A stretch of 37,008 nucleotides of DNA, taken from assembly GCA_903939845.1 (NCBI GenBank), contig CAJAIJ010000016.1:1-37008 (forward strand), read 5' to 3'. Below are positions 29,556 to 37,008 of this stretch, piece by piece (the first letter of the stretch is position 1; each line of letters starts with the position of its first letter). The position numbers and the translations under genes were made by a program. The notes beneath the pieces were generated by a model. It ran no database searches and was not told the DNA's origin. It worked only from the letters and a program-made list of their open reading frames with translations. The stretch is from an uncultured Solirubrobacterales bacterium. Its GTDB lineage: Bacteria > Actinomycetota > Thermoleophilia > Solirubrobacterales > 70-9.

Positions 29556-29801
29556 CTAGAGCGAGTTGCCGCTGGCCTCGGCCTGCGTGGAGAGATCGGC
29601 CAGCTGCTCGAGCCTTGCGATCTGCCGCTCGCCCTCGGCTCTGGCCGGGTCCCCCTCGGGCAGACCATCGATCAGGCGGGCGACACGGTTTCTGAGCTGT
29701 AGCGCGAAGTGGGGAGTCGCAGCCCCGGTCAGCTCACGGATCTCCTCGGCCGTTATCGGCCGGTCCTGTCCGATTACTCCGAGATGTTCGGTTTCGCTCA
29801 T
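29556..29801 (-). CDS. Small helical protein, unknown
   Basis: 81 aa, soluble and rich in Ala/Glu/Arg; predicted helices cover TAEEIRELTG and LRNRVARLIDGL through IARLEQLADLS. AGGAG lies 5 nt ahead of ATG 29801, one of the few canonical ribosome-binding sites here. It starts 7 bp after the stop of the cell-wall-binding-like gene and is surely in its operon. PITAEEIRELTGAATPHFALQL at the start resembles small DNA- or protein-binding helical modules, but no family is assigned. Confidence 0.65.
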   Translation of the reverse strand: MSETEHLGVIGQDRPITAEEIRELTGAATPHFALQLRNRVARLIDGLPEGDPARAEGERQIARLEQLADLSTQAEASGNSL

Positions 29802-29808
29802 TGGTCTC

Positions 29809-31077
29809 CTATCCAGTGGTTTCGACCAGTGTCAGCTCTGCTGCACGATCGACTTCGGCCTGTTGATCGAGGTCTATGGTCGACTCGGTTCCGATTATCC
29901 ACACATGGTTGTAGAGGGCCCGGGTCGGATCGGTCGTGTAGCCGGGCTGGACGTCCAGAAGGTACTCGAGCACATCATCAGGGAGTTCGCTGGCATCGTC
30001 TGTCATCAGGAGGGCGGGCCAGGTCCCGCCGGTCGAGAGCGGTGTTGCCGCGACCCCGTCCATCGGTCGATCCGAGCGGATCAAGGTGTAGCCATGACCC
30101 GGGTCGTTGAGGTTCCAGCCGAACGACCCGCTCGAGAACCTGACCAGTTCGAGCGCCGCTTCCACCGGTCCGCTTCCGGGAACCCGTTCCACCGATCCGG
30201 CCAGCTTCCCGAGCCGTTTCACCACCTCGGCCGAGACCGCGTCGGTCGGACCGAGGACGAAGATGGGAACGCTCCGGTTCTCCTTCTTCCTCAGGAATGC
30301 CGCGGTTGCCTCCGGAACCGAGTTCCTGTCGGTGAAGAGGATCACGTCTCCCGAGCGGGCTGCCCAGGTTGCGGCAGGTGCGGCGTAGGCGGCGTCCTCG
30401 GCGGAGGTGACGACGAAGGCATCGGGAGGTCCTTCGGTCAGCCTGGCTTTCAGTTCGGCGAGATCGACGGCGATCTTCGCCGGATCGTCACCGGGTACCT
30501 TGCGGGCGTCGTAGCCGGAAGGCGGAGCGACCTCCCCGATCGTGAAGACCTGCTTCTCCCCGGTCTGCGGTGACCCGACCGGGGCGAGGGTATCCAGCAG
30601 TTCCGAACCTTCGGAGGAGAGCTTGCCGGAGGGGGCCAGCATGAGCGGGGCCGAGATCGGCTCGGCGCTCAGCGACGCCGCCACGACGGCGGCCTGCCAC
30701 TGGTCGGCCGAAGCAAGCGTTACGGCCGGGGGCGCCGAGCCCGGCCCGACGGCCGGGTACGAGGCCAGAAGAGTGGCCAGGGAGATGTCGACCGGGTCGT
30801 CGCCTGGCACCCTCGTGGTGTTGCGGGTTGCGTTGAGGGGAAGGCCCAGGACCCTTCCGGACTGGACCACCTCGACACCCGGTGAAGGTCCTGCGCCCTC
30901 GGTTCCGCCCGATCGGGGTCCGTCGCCCTCCCGGCCAATTCCGAAGATCAGGTATCCGACCAGGGTCGCCAGGATGAGCACCAGCAGGCCGATGACGGCC
31001 AGGCCGAGCCACGGCACGCCCCCGGAGTCCGGCTCACCCGCCGGTGCGTTGATCGGTCGACCGCTTGCCTTAGCCAT
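29809..31077 (-). CDS. Membrane-anchored protein with cell-wall-binding-repeat-2-like segments
   Basis: 422 aa. One helix near the N-terminus (LGLAVIGLLVLILATLVGYL, about residues 24-43) anchors a large extracytoplasmic part. Two segments begin TTRVPGDDPVDISLATLLA and ARKVPGDDPAKIAVDLAEL, then continue with VTLASADQWQAAVVAASLSA and AFVVTSAEDAAYAAPAATWA, and PLMLAPSG or DVILFTDRNSVP. This R-x-x-G-x-D-P...A...L pattern and the alternation fit the CWB2 (cell wall binding repeat 2) fold, with a third partial unit after IFVLGPTDAVS. CWB2 proteins attach to anionic wall polymers. Repeats are divergent, so the assignment is moderate. Divergent from lysA with 44 bp or less between. Confidence 0.68.
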   Translation of the reverse strand: MAKASGRPINAPAGEPDSGGVPWLGLAVIGLLVLILATLVGYLIFGIGREGDGPRSGGTEGAGPSPGVEVVQSGRVLGLPLNATRNTTRVPGDDPVDISLATLLASYPAVGPGSAPPAVTLASADQWQAAVVAASLSAEPISAPLMLAPSGKLSSEGSELLDTLAPVGSPQTGEKQVFTIGEVAPPSGYDARKVPGDDPAKIAVDLAELKARLTEGPPDAFVVTSAEDAAYAAPAATWAARSGDVILFTDRNSVPEATAAFLRKKENRSVPIFVLGPTDAVSAEVVKRLGKLAGSVERVPGSGPVEAALELVRFSSGSFGWNLNDPGHGYTLIRSDRPMDGVAATPLSTGGTWPALLMTDDASELPDDVLEYLLDVQPGYTTDPTRALYNHVWIIGTESTIDLDQQAEVDRAAELTLVETTG

Positions 31078-31084
31078 ATCGATA

Positions 31085-31090
31085 ACGGTA
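31085..31090 (-). promoter_or_regulatory. Candidate -10 hexamer for leaderless wall-protein gene (TACCGT)
   Basis: On the - strand TACCGT ends 7 nt before ATG 31077. The matching element for divergent lysA could be AAGAAT (31109-31114), 7 nt before ATG 31122. The two promoters would face away from each other within about 30 bp. Confidence 0.35.
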
Positions 31091-31121
31091 TCGCCCGTCC
31101 GAAGTCGTAAGAATGGACGGG

Positions 31122-32375
31122 ATGCCCTTTCCCCTGAAAACCGGGAGTTCTCCGTCGGGTCACCTGACTATCGATGGCTGCGATGTCGTCGAGCTCGCCG
31201 CGACTTTCGGCACGCCCGCATACATCTTCTCGGTGTCCGAGATGAAGCGGAGGGCCACCGAGTACCTCGACGCCTTCAGCTCCCGGACCGATGCCTTCGA
31301 AGTCCTCTTCGCAAGCAAGGCACTTCCGGTCACGGCCGCTTACCGGCTCTTTGCGGATGCCGGACTCTCGGTCGATGTCGCCTCCGGTGGAGAACTCACG
31401 ATGGCACTCGCGGCCGGCTTCGACCCGGACCGGATCTACATGCACGGCAACAACAAGACCGACGCCGAGATCGAGCTCCTCGACAGGAGTGGCGTCGGCA
31501 CGATCGTGCTCGACTCCTTCGATGAGATCGAACGCTGCGAGCGGGTCCTGAGCCGGAAGGTCGACGCCCTGATCCGGGTCACGCCCGGAATCAAGCCCTC
31601 CACCCACTCCTTCATCCAGACCGGACAGCTCGATTCGAAGTTCGGGTTCGGCCTCGAGGACGGCTCTGCAGCGAAGGCGATCGAGCGCGTTCTCTCCTCG
31701 GAGAAACTCGAACTCACGGGACTCCACTGCCATATCGGCTCCCAGATCTTCGAGACCGAACCCTTCAGACTCGCGGTCGAGGCCCTCGCGACGCTCAAGG
31801 GCGACTGGTGTCGGGTGCTCGACCTCGGAGGGGGGCTCGGGATCCAGTACCTGGAGGAAGACAGCCCTCCCGTCATCGCCGACTACGTCGATCTCAAGTT
31901 TGCGGCAGTTCGTGAGTTCTTCGGCGAGGACGTCAGGATCCTGATCGAGCCGGGTCGGTCTCTGGTCGGGACCGCAGGGCTCACGATCTACACGATCGGG
32001 ACGGTCAAGGAGATTCCGGGCGTCCGAACCTACCTGGCGGTGGACGGCGGCATGTCGGACAATCTGAGACCGATGCTCTACGGCGCCGAGTATGAAGCTG
32101 TGATCGCCGACCGGCCGGAGACCGGGGGTGACACTGCCGTGACGGTCGCCGGGTCCCACTGCGAGTCCGGGGATATCCTGATCCGCGATGTTGCACTCCC
32201 GTCGCCAGGAGTGGGGGATGTACTCGTCATTCCGGCTACGGGGGCATACGGTTATGCCATGGCCAACAACTACAACGGGATGCCGAGACCACCAGTGATC
32301 TTTTGCGAAGACGGAATCGCCGAGGTCGTGGTCCGACGGGAGAGCTGGGACGATCTGATGTCGAGGGACCAATGA
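31122..32375 (+). CDS. lysA: Diaminopimelate decarboxylase
   Basis: 417 aa from ATG 31122 (an ATG at 31113 is also in frame). PLP enzyme converting meso-diaminopimelate to L-lysine. Visible are the Schiff-base Lys66 in LFASKALPVTAAY, the HCHIGSQI motif, DLGGGLGIQY, the phosphate-contact EPGRSLVGTAG, and the cross-subunit SHCESGDIL and GAYGYAMANNYNG motifs. Length and all motifs are normal. It opens a lysA-hom-thrC operon, with its stop overlapping the hom start by 4 bp (ATGA, 32372-32375). Confidence 0.96.
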   Translation: MPFPLKTGSSPSGHLTIDGCDVVELAATFGTPAYIFSVSEMKRRATEYLDAFSSRTDAFEVLFASKALPVTAAYRLFADAGLSVDVASGGELTMALAAGFDPDRIYMHGNNKTDAEIELLDRSGVGTIVLDSFDEIERCERVLSRKVDALIRVTPGIKPSTHSFIQTGQLDSKFGFGLEDGSAAKAIERVLSSEKLELTGLHCHIGSQIFETEPFRLAVEALATLKGDWCRVLDLGGGLGIQYLEEDSPPVIADYVDLKFAAVREFFGEDVRILIEPGRSLVGTAGLTIYTIGTVKEIPGVRTYLAVDGGMSDNLRPMLYGAEYEAVIADRPETGGDTAVTVAGSHCESGDILIRDVALPSPGVGDVLVIPATGAYGYAMANNYNGMPRPPVIFCEDGIAEVVVRRESWDDLMSRDQ

Positions 32376-33595
32376 GCGAGCCGGTCCGGATCGGGCTGCT
32401 CGGCAGGGGCACCGTCGGTGGAGCCGTCTGCGATCTGCTCGAGGACAGGGCAGATGCCATACGGGAGGCCGCCGGCAGGCCGATGGAGCTCGCCGGTGTG
32501 CTGACGACCAGCCAGGGTGACTTCGACTCGATCCTCGCCGACTCCGACCTCATCGTCGAGCTGATGGGCGGGACCGACGACGCTCGCCGGTATGTGCTCG
32601 CTGCTCTCGAAGCCGGCAAGCCAGTCGTTACCGCCAACAAGCAGCTGCTCGCACAGCACGGCGACGAACTGTTCGCCGCGGCGGAGGCTTCCGGGGTGGA
32701 GATCCGGTTCGAGGCCGCCGTCGCCGGTGTCGTGCCGATCATCCGCACGGTCACCGAGGCATTCGGATCGGTCCCGTTCACGAGGGTGTTCGGGATCGTC
32801 AACGGAACCACCAACTTCATCCTCTCCGAGATGGCCGAAACCGGCGCCTCCTATGACGACGTCCTCGCCCGGGCCCAGGAGTTGGGCTATGCCGAGGCCG
32901 ATCCGACCGAGGATGTCAACGGCGCCGACGCGGCCGCCAAGATGGCGATCCTGGCCAGGCTGGCATTCCACGCGCCCGTAACCCTCGATCAGGTCTCCTT
33001 CGAGGGGATCGAGTCGGTCCAGCCGGACGATCTCTCCTATGCGAAGGAGCTCGGCCTCTCGCTCAAGCTCCTGGGCGTGGCCGAGAAGCTCGAGGGGGGA
33101 ATCGCCGTCCGGGTGTTCCCCTGCTTCCTCTACCCGGGCCATCCGCTGGCCCCGATCGGAGGCCCCTTCAACGCCGTCACTCTGGAAGGCCCCGAGATCA
33201 CCGAGGTGACCCTCTCCGGCCCGGGGGCCGGGGGGCCGCAGACGGCCGCGGCCGTGATCGGAGACCTGATCTCGATCGTCGCCGGCAACCGGGTGCCCCG
33301 TCGCCCCGAGGGGCCGATCGAGATCCTCTCGGACGTCGAATCCTCCTTCTACCTGCATCTGGAGGTTGCGGATCGGCCGGGTGTTCTGGCCGAAGTCGCC
33401 AAGTCGCTCTCCGATGCGGGCATTTCGGTCAAGAGCGTCGTCCAGAAGGGAATAGGCGACGACGCAAGGCTGGTCATGGTCGTCCATCGCTGTCCCGAGA
33501 AGGAGTTCATGGGAGTCGTCGACGAGATCGCAGACCTCGACTACATGCGGTCGAGGCCTCGCTTCATCCGGGTCATCGAGGAAGAGTCCGTCTGA
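32372..33595 (+). CDS. hom: Homoserine dehydrogenase with ACT domain
   Basis: 407 aa from ATG 32372, which overlaps the lysA stop; the frame continues upstream but the overlap and the Rossmann start fix this codon. Nucleotide motif [10 protein letters not shown] (residues 8-17), VTANKQLLA, the [12 protein letters not shown] signature, [21 protein letters not shown] with the catalytic Lys/Asp, and a C-terminal ACT domain ([18 protein letters not shown]) that normally senses threonine. Reduces aspartate semialdehyde to homoserine. thrC follows 4 bp after the stop. Confidence 0.96.
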   Translation: MSEPVRIGLLGRGTVGGAVCDLLEDRADAIREAAGRPMELAGVLTTSQGDFDSILADSDLIVELMGGTDDARRYVLAALEAGKPVVTANKQLLAQHGDELFAAAEASGVEIRFEAAVAGVVPIIRTVTEAFGSVPFTRVFGIVNGTTNFILSEMAETGASYDDVLARAQELGYAEADPTEDVNGADAAAKMAILARLAFHAPVTLDQVSFEGIESVQPDDLSYAKELGLSLKLLGVAEKLEGGIAVRVFPCFLYPGHPLAPIGGPFNAVTLEGPEITEVTLSGPGAGGPQTAAAVIGDLISIVAGNRVPRRPEGPIEILSDVESSFYLHLEVADRPGVLAEVAKSLSDAGISVKSVVQKGIGDDARLVMVVHRCPEKEFMGVVDEIADLDYMRSRPRFIRVIEEESV

Positions 33596-33599
33596 TCGG

Positions 33600-34646
33600 A
33601 TGATCCGGCCCCTGATCGAGAGATACCGGGAGTACCTCCCGATCGAGCCGGGCGATCCGGTCGTATCGATCAACGAGGGCTCCACCCCCCTCATCGAGGC
33701 GCCTGCCGTCTCGGAGCGGGTCGGGGCTCGGGTCCTGCTCAAGTTCGAGGGACTGAACCCGACCGGGAGCTTCAAGGATCGCGGGATGACCATGGCGGTC
33801 TCGAAGGCCAAGGCCCGTGGGGCACAGGCCGTGATCTGCGCCTCGACCGGGAACACCGCGGCCAGCGCCGCCGCTTACGCAGCGCGGGCCGGGATGAGGG
33901 GTGCCGTCATCGTCCCCCAGGGAAACATCGCGGTAGGAAAGCTCGCTCAGTCCCTGATCTACGGAGCCAGAGTCATCTCGCTCGACGGGAACTTCGACGA
34001 CGCACTGGTGATAGTCCGACACCTCGCCGACAACTTCCCGATCGAGCTGGTCAACTCGGTCAATCCGTACAGGATCGAAGGTCAGAAGACCGGAGCCTTC
34101 GAGCTCATTGAGGAACTCGATGGCCCACCCGACGCCCTCGCGATCCCGGTCGGCAACGCCGGAAACGTGACCGCCTACTGGAAGGGCTTCACGGAGTGGG
34201 ATACGTCGCCGCTCCTCTACGGGGCTCAGGCTGCCGGGGCGGCACCCCTGGTGATCGGAGAGCCGGTGGAGCGACCGGAGACGATCGCCTCGGCGATCAG
34301 GATCGGCAAGCCGGCAAGAGGCGACGAGGCGCTCACGGCATTCGACGAGTCCGGGGGAAGGGTCCGGTCGGTTACCGACGAGGAGATACTCGAGGCCTAC
34401 GCCTTCCTGGCTTCTCGCGAGGGAGTCTTCTGTGAACCCTCGTCGGCCGCCTCCGTCGCCGGGCTGTTCGTCCACGGCATCGAGCCGGACTCGGACGCCC
34501 CGACCCCCGAGACGATCGTCTGCGTGCTCACCGGTAATGGCCTCAAGGACCCCGATACGGCTCTCGCCGCCAGTGAGGGCGTGATCGAGTGTTCGACCGA
34601 TCTCTCGGAGGTCGAAGAGGCCGTCTTCGGCGATCGCCCCGCCTGA
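33600..34646 (+). CDS. thrC: Threonine synthase
   Basis: 348 aa, the short actinobacterial form without the long N-terminal extension. PLP Lys59 lies in [31 protein letters not shown] binds the cofactor phosphate region, and [12 protein letters not shown] and [15 protein letters not shown] are conserved. Converts O-phosphohomoserine to threonine. The kinase that makes its substrate (thrB) normally follows directly; here it begins only at 36954, beyond a repeat array and an ABC exporter. The gene converges on the exporter. Confidence 0.96.
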   Translation: MIRPLIERYREYLPIEPGDPVVSINEGSTPLIEAPAVSERVGARVLLKFEGLNPTGSFKDRGMTMAVSKAKARGAQAVICASTGNTAASAAAYAARAGMRGAVIVPQGNIAVGKLAQSLIYGARVISLDGNFDDALVIVRHLADNFPIELVNSVNPYRIEGQKTGAFELIEELDGPPDALAIPVGNAGNVTAYWKGFTEWDTSPLLYGAQAAGAAPLVIGEPVERPETIASAIRIGKPARGDEALTAFDESGGRVRSVTDEEILEAYAFLASREGVFCEPSSAASVAGLFVHGIEPDSDAPTPETIVCVLTGNGLKDPDTALAASEGVIECSTDLSEVEEAVFGDRPA

Positions 34647-34710
34647 GTCGGGGTAGGTCATTAGGGGTCTGGTGGTAGAGCCATCCGGGAGGAGGGTCTC
34701 CCGCCTTCCC

Positions 34711-35258
34711 CGGCCAGCCAACTCGACCCTCCCCCCGGATGGCACCCGGGACCGGGTGGAGCTCCGACAGGCGGGCGGTCACCTCAGGGGTTTGGAGGGC
34801 AGGGAAGGAGCCCGGTCGCAAACCGGGCCAACTCGACCCGCCCCCCGGATGGCACCCGGGACCGGGTGAAGCTCCGACAGGCGGGCGGTCACCTCAGGTG
34901 TTTGGAAGTCAGGGAAGGGGCCCGGTGCCAAACCCGGCCAACTCGACCCTCCCCCCGGATGGCACCCGGGACCGGGTGGAGCTCCGACAGGCGGGCGGTC
35001 ACCTCAGGTGTTTGGAGGTCAGGGAAGGGGCCCGGTGCCAAACCGGGCCAACTCGACCCTCCCCCCGGATGGCACCCGGGACCGGGTGGAGCTCCGACAG
35101 GCGGGCGGTCACCTCAGGTGTTTGGAGGTCAGGGAAGGGACCCGGTCGCAAACCGGGCCAACTCGACCCCCCGGATGGCACCCGGGACCGGGTGGAGCTC
35201 CGACAGGCGGGCGGTCACCTCAGGTGTTTGGAGGTCAGGGAAGGGGCCCGGTCGGCGG
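34711..35258. repeat. Tandem array of 110-bp hairpin-rich repeats
   Basis: Copies anchored on GGCACCCGGG start at 34741, 34851, 34961, 35071 and 35177, so the period is 110 bp (106 for the fourth). Four full units are flanked by a partial 3' end (from about 34711) and a partial fifth unit. By eye adjacent units differ at only a few positions. Each unit holds four self-complementary parts: CACCCGG-ga-CCGGGTG, GGAGCTCC, CACCT-c-AGGTG, and GCCCGGT-nnnnn-ACCGGGC whose loop alternates CGCAA and GCCAA. The array fills the 628-bp convergent gap 34647-35274 between thrC and the exporter. Open frames run across it only because the DNA is GC-rich; the period is not a multiple of three, so it is not a coding repeat. 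Confidence 0.93.
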
Positions 35259-35269
35259 ATCGCCGACCG
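35249..35269 (-). terminator. Hairpin terminator at the end of the exporter operon
   Basis: CGGTCGGCG (35249-35257) and CGCCGACCG (35261-35269) form a perfect 9-bp stem with a GAT loop, 5 bp beyond the - strand stop at 35275. It interrupts the last array copy, replacing the usual loop-and-arm sequence. Confidence 0.6.
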
Positions 35270-35274
35270 ACCAA

Positions 35275-36042
35275 CTACGAGCGGAGCTTGTAGCCGCGCT
35301 GGAACAGCCTGAGGTTGAGGAGAAACAGACTGAACGTGATTACGGCAAGCACCAGCATCGAGATCCATACCTCGATGTCGGCGATCCCCAGGAAGCCGTA
35401 ACGGACCAGAGAGATCATGTAGTAGAGGGGATTGAACTCGGTCAGAGACTGGAACGGCTGCGGGAGCAGGGCGGCCGAGTAGAAGACGCCACCGAGGAAG
35501 ATCAGGGGGGTGAGCACGAAGGTCTGGACGAACGAGACGTCCTCGAACTGTTCGGCCCGGATCCCGACCAGGACCCCGAGCTGGGAGAAGAAGAAGCCGA
35601 CCAGCAGGAGGGCGATGATCAGGACCAGGGGATGCTCGACCGGAAGGTCGACCAGAAGCATCGCGACCAGGAAAGTGATCAGCGCGATGACCATCCCGCG
35701 AAGGAATCCACCGAGAGAGAGTGCCGTGAGCAGCTGGGCAGGCGAGGACGGGGAGGAGAGCTGGTCATCGATCGAGCGCTGGAATTTCTGCTGGAGGATC
35801 GAGGATGCGTTGTTGGAGAAGGCATTGATGGCCCACGCCATCATGATCAGACCCGGAATCACGAACACGATGTATTCGAAACCCTCGAGGTCTCCGATTC
35901 TGGTTCCGAGCGCAGCCCCGAAGACCGTGATGTAGAGGAAGGTCTCCAGGAGGGGGGCCCCGATGGTCTGGCCCTTGATCTTTACGAAGCGGCTTACCTC
36001 CCTGCGGACCAGACTGAACATGCGGATCGCGGCCGGACTCAT
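35275..36042 (-). CDS. ABC-2 type exporter, permease subunit
   Basis: 255 aa with six hydrophobic segments (for example YIVFVIPGLIMMAWAI, VIALITFLVAMLLV, LVLIIALLLVGFFFS, FVLTPLIFLGGVFYSA). The FLGGVFYSAALLPQPFQSL and FNPLYYMISLVRYGF motifs match the ABC-2 permease family (YadH/NodJ/DrrB-like). The N-terminus is a cytoplasmic coupling helix. It exports a lipid, polysaccharide or drug with the ATPase encoded just upstream (overlap 4 bp, 36039-36042). The substrate is not predictable. Confidence 0.92.
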   Translation of the reverse strand: MSPAAIRMFSLVRREVSRFVKIKGQTIGAPLLETFLYITVFGAALGTRIGDLEGFEYIVFVIPGLIMMAWAINAFSNNASSILQQKFQRSIDDQLSSPSSPAQLLTALSLGGFLRGMVIALITFLVAMLLVDLPVEHPLVLIIALLLVGFFFSQLGVLVGIRAEQFEDVSFVQTFVLTPLIFLGGVFYSAALLPQPFQSLTEFNPLYYMISLVRYGFLGIADIEVWISMLVLAVITFSLFLLNLRLFQRGYKLRS

Positions 36043-36866
36043 TCGACGGTCCCCGCATCCAGTTCACCGAGATGGGTGCGGGAGAGCTCTCCCCGTCCGA
36101 CCAGTGCGAGGTAGGCATCTTCGAGGGTCTCGACCCCGAATCGTCCCGCGAGCTCGGGACTGGTCCCCTGGGCGACGATCTCTCCCTCGTTGATGAAGGC
36201 GATCTGATCGCACAGCTGCTCGGCCTCCTCCAGATAATGGGTCGTCAGGAGGATCGTCGTTCCCTGCCGGTTGACCTCCTGCACGTAGTGCCACAGCTCG
36301 AGCCTGAGCTCCACGTCTACACCGGCCGTAGGCTCATCGAGGATCAGGAGCCGGGGCCTGTGCATCAGTGCACGGGCCAGGATCAGCCTCCTCTTCATTC
36401 CGCCGCTCAGCGTTCGGGTTCGCTGGTCTCGCTTGTCGACCAGGGAGAAGGCCTCGAGAAGCTCCTCGACCCGTTCCTTCCTGTCGGCCTTGGGCATTCC
36501 GAAGTAGCCACCGTGAAAGTCGAGGGTCTCCTCGACGGTCAGGAACCAGTCGAGATTCAGGTCCTGGGGAGCCAGCCCGACGGCCTCGCGTGCCTGTCTG
36601 TACTTCTTGATCGCGTCAGTGCCGAAGACCTCGATCCGACCGGAGGTCGGCATCGCCAGGCCGGTCGAACAGTGGATCAGCGTCGACTTGCCGGCACCGT
36701 TGGGTCCCAACAGGCCGAAGAAGCTCCCATCCGGGATTTCGAAGGAGACGCCCTTGAGCGCCTCGACCCCGGTGGCGTAGGTCTTGACCAGCTCCTCGAC
36801 CCGAAGGGCCGGTGCCGCCGTAGGGGCGAGGTCGGTTTCCGGGGGATCAGAGGGAACGGAGGCCAT
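36039..36866 (-). CDS. ABC-2 type exporter, ATP-binding subunit
   Basis: 275 aa. Walker A GLLGPNGAGKSTL, Q-loop GLAPQDLNLDW, signature LSGGMKRRLILARAL, Walker B LLILDEPTAGVD and switch His in LLTTHYLEEAEQLCD are complete, followed by IVAQGTSPELAGRFG typical of the YadG/DrrA group. After an N-terminal acidic-Pro-rich stretch of about 20 residues the nucleotide domain starts at LRVEELVKTYATG. First gene of the exporter operon; ATG 36866 lies 6 nt after a CATTAT element and has no ribosome-binding site. Confidence 0.93.
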   Translation of the reverse strand: MASVPSDPPETDLAPTAAPALRVEELVKTYATGVEALKGVSFEIPDGSFFGLLGPNGAGKSTLIHCSTGLAMPTSGRIEVFGTDAIKKYRQAREAVGLAPQDLNLDWFLTVEETLDFHGGYFGMPKADRKERVEELLEAFSLVDKRDQRTRTLSGGMKRRLILARALMHRPRLLILDEPTAGVDVELRLELWHYVQEVNRQGTTILLTTHYLEEAEQLCDQIAFINEGEIVAQGTSPELAGRFGVETLEDAYLALVGRGELSRTHLGELDAGTVE

Positions 36867-36872
36867 CTCCCA

Positions 36873-36878
36873 ATAATG
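36873..36878 (-). promoter_or_regulatory. Candidate -10 hexamer for the exporter operon (CATTAT)
   Basis: Read on the - strand, CATTAT ends 6 nt before ATG 36866. No Shine-Dalgarno. It does not have the TAGnnT form shared by the other candidates, so confidence is lower. Confidence 0.3.
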
Positions 36879-36940
36879 AACCTCTCGATCCTCCGGCGGG
36901 TTCAGGCCTGCCGGCAGAGGCTTCCGGGTGACGCAGTCAA

Positions 36941-36946
36941 TACCTT
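36941..36946 (+). promoter_or_regulatory. Candidate -10 hexamer for thrB (TACCTT)
   Basis: TACCTT ends 7 nt before ATG 36954 and 4 nt before the alternative GTG 36951; the leaderless spacing favours the ATG. thrB would then have its own promoter, consistent with its separation from thrC. Confidence 0.4.
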
Positions 36947-36953
36947 TCGGGTG

Positions 36954-37008
36954 ATGACCGGGCGAAGAAGAGTGGTCACGGTTCCGGCCTCCTCGGCAAA
37001 CCTCGGGC
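36954..37008 (+). CDS. thrB: Homoserine kinase, first 18 codons
   Basis: The window ends after MTGRRRVVTVPASSANLG. VTVPASSANLG is the conserved first strand and turn of ThrB-type GHMP kinases (usually followed by GPGFD). It phosphorylates homoserine to give the substrate of the threonine synthase encoded at 33600. GTG 36951 is in frame too. Too short to be certain, but the motif is distinctive and thrB is the gene expected near hom-thrC. Confidence 0.72.
   Translation, partial: MTGRRRVVTVPASSANLG

Noticed and set aside
29566-30573. 335-codon + strand frame opposite the wall-binding-like gene
   Set aside because: The - strand frame has an anchor helix, repeats and coupling to its neighbour; the + strand frame has none of these.
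34711-35258. CRISPR array
   Set aside because: The whole 110-bp unit is conserved with no unique spacers, and no cas genes are present.
34739-35293. Long + strand open frames (up to 184 codons) through the repeat array
   Set aside because: They arise from GC-rich DNA lacking stops; the 110-bp unit is not a multiple of three, so each unit is read in a different frame and all three frames look equally open.

Overview
The window reads as chromosome of a high-GC Actinomycetota, most likely class Thermoleophilia (Solirubrobacterales-like). The clues are a CarD C-terminus followed by ispD, ispF, cysS and rlmB, a SigH-type sigma factor in a non-sporulator context, an F420-type luciferase-like oxidoreductase, a DUF4383 membrane protein, very high GC with almost no long non-coding DNA, and many genes that start 6-10 nt after a TAnnnT hexamer with no Shine-Dalgarno (leaderless style). 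This placement is an inference from gene content; no 16S or marker search was possible.

Layout. 1-8755: housekeeping run on the + strand, carD(end)-ispD-PHP phosphatase-ispF-acyl-CoA synthetase-coiled-coil protein-cysS-rlmB-sigH-tRNA-Thr. 8790-11466: a three-gene glycosyl-transfer unit with mixed codon use, holding a 57-codon gene joined to both neighbours by ATGA overlaps. 11481-15361: an alpha/beta hydrolase, a small membrane protein and a polar amino-acid ABC transporter (lipoprotein, permease, ATPase) on the - strand. 15480-17144: one protein fusing a PlsC acyltransferase to a GpsA glycerol-3-phosphate dehydrogenase. 17171-18976: DUF4383 protein, zinc-finger rhomboid protease, pterin-carbinolamine dehydratase. 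18987-21144: divergent 3-hydroxyacyl-CoA dehydrogenase and thiolase with a TetR-like palindrome between them. 21242-22273: LLM-class oxidoreductase.

22416-29501 is the most unusual part. A - strand operon encodes two exported low-complexity proteins, the flavin transferase ApbE, a ferric-reductase-like haem membrane protein and the remains of a flavoprotein reductase, followed by a secreted Asp-rich protein with thrombospondin-type-3/EF-hand-like calcium loops inside four DUF5666-like modules. A divergent OmpR/PhoB-type two-component system sits beside it, followed by a third low-complexity membrane-anchored protein. Heptamer pairs with an 11-bp period lie upstream of the first operon and upstream of the third low-complexity gene, so the two-component system may control both. 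The likely theme is a cell-envelope redox or metal/calcium response, but that function is inference.

29556-31077: an 81-aa protein and a membrane-anchored protein with cell-wall-binding-repeat-2-like segments. 31122-34646: lysA-hom-thrC for lysine/threonine synthesis. 34647-35274: convergent gap filled by a 110-bp tandem repeat array rich in hairpins. 35275-36866: an ABC-2 exporter. From 36954 the first codons of thrB (homoserine kinase) run off the end, so thrB is separated from thrC by the array and the exporter.
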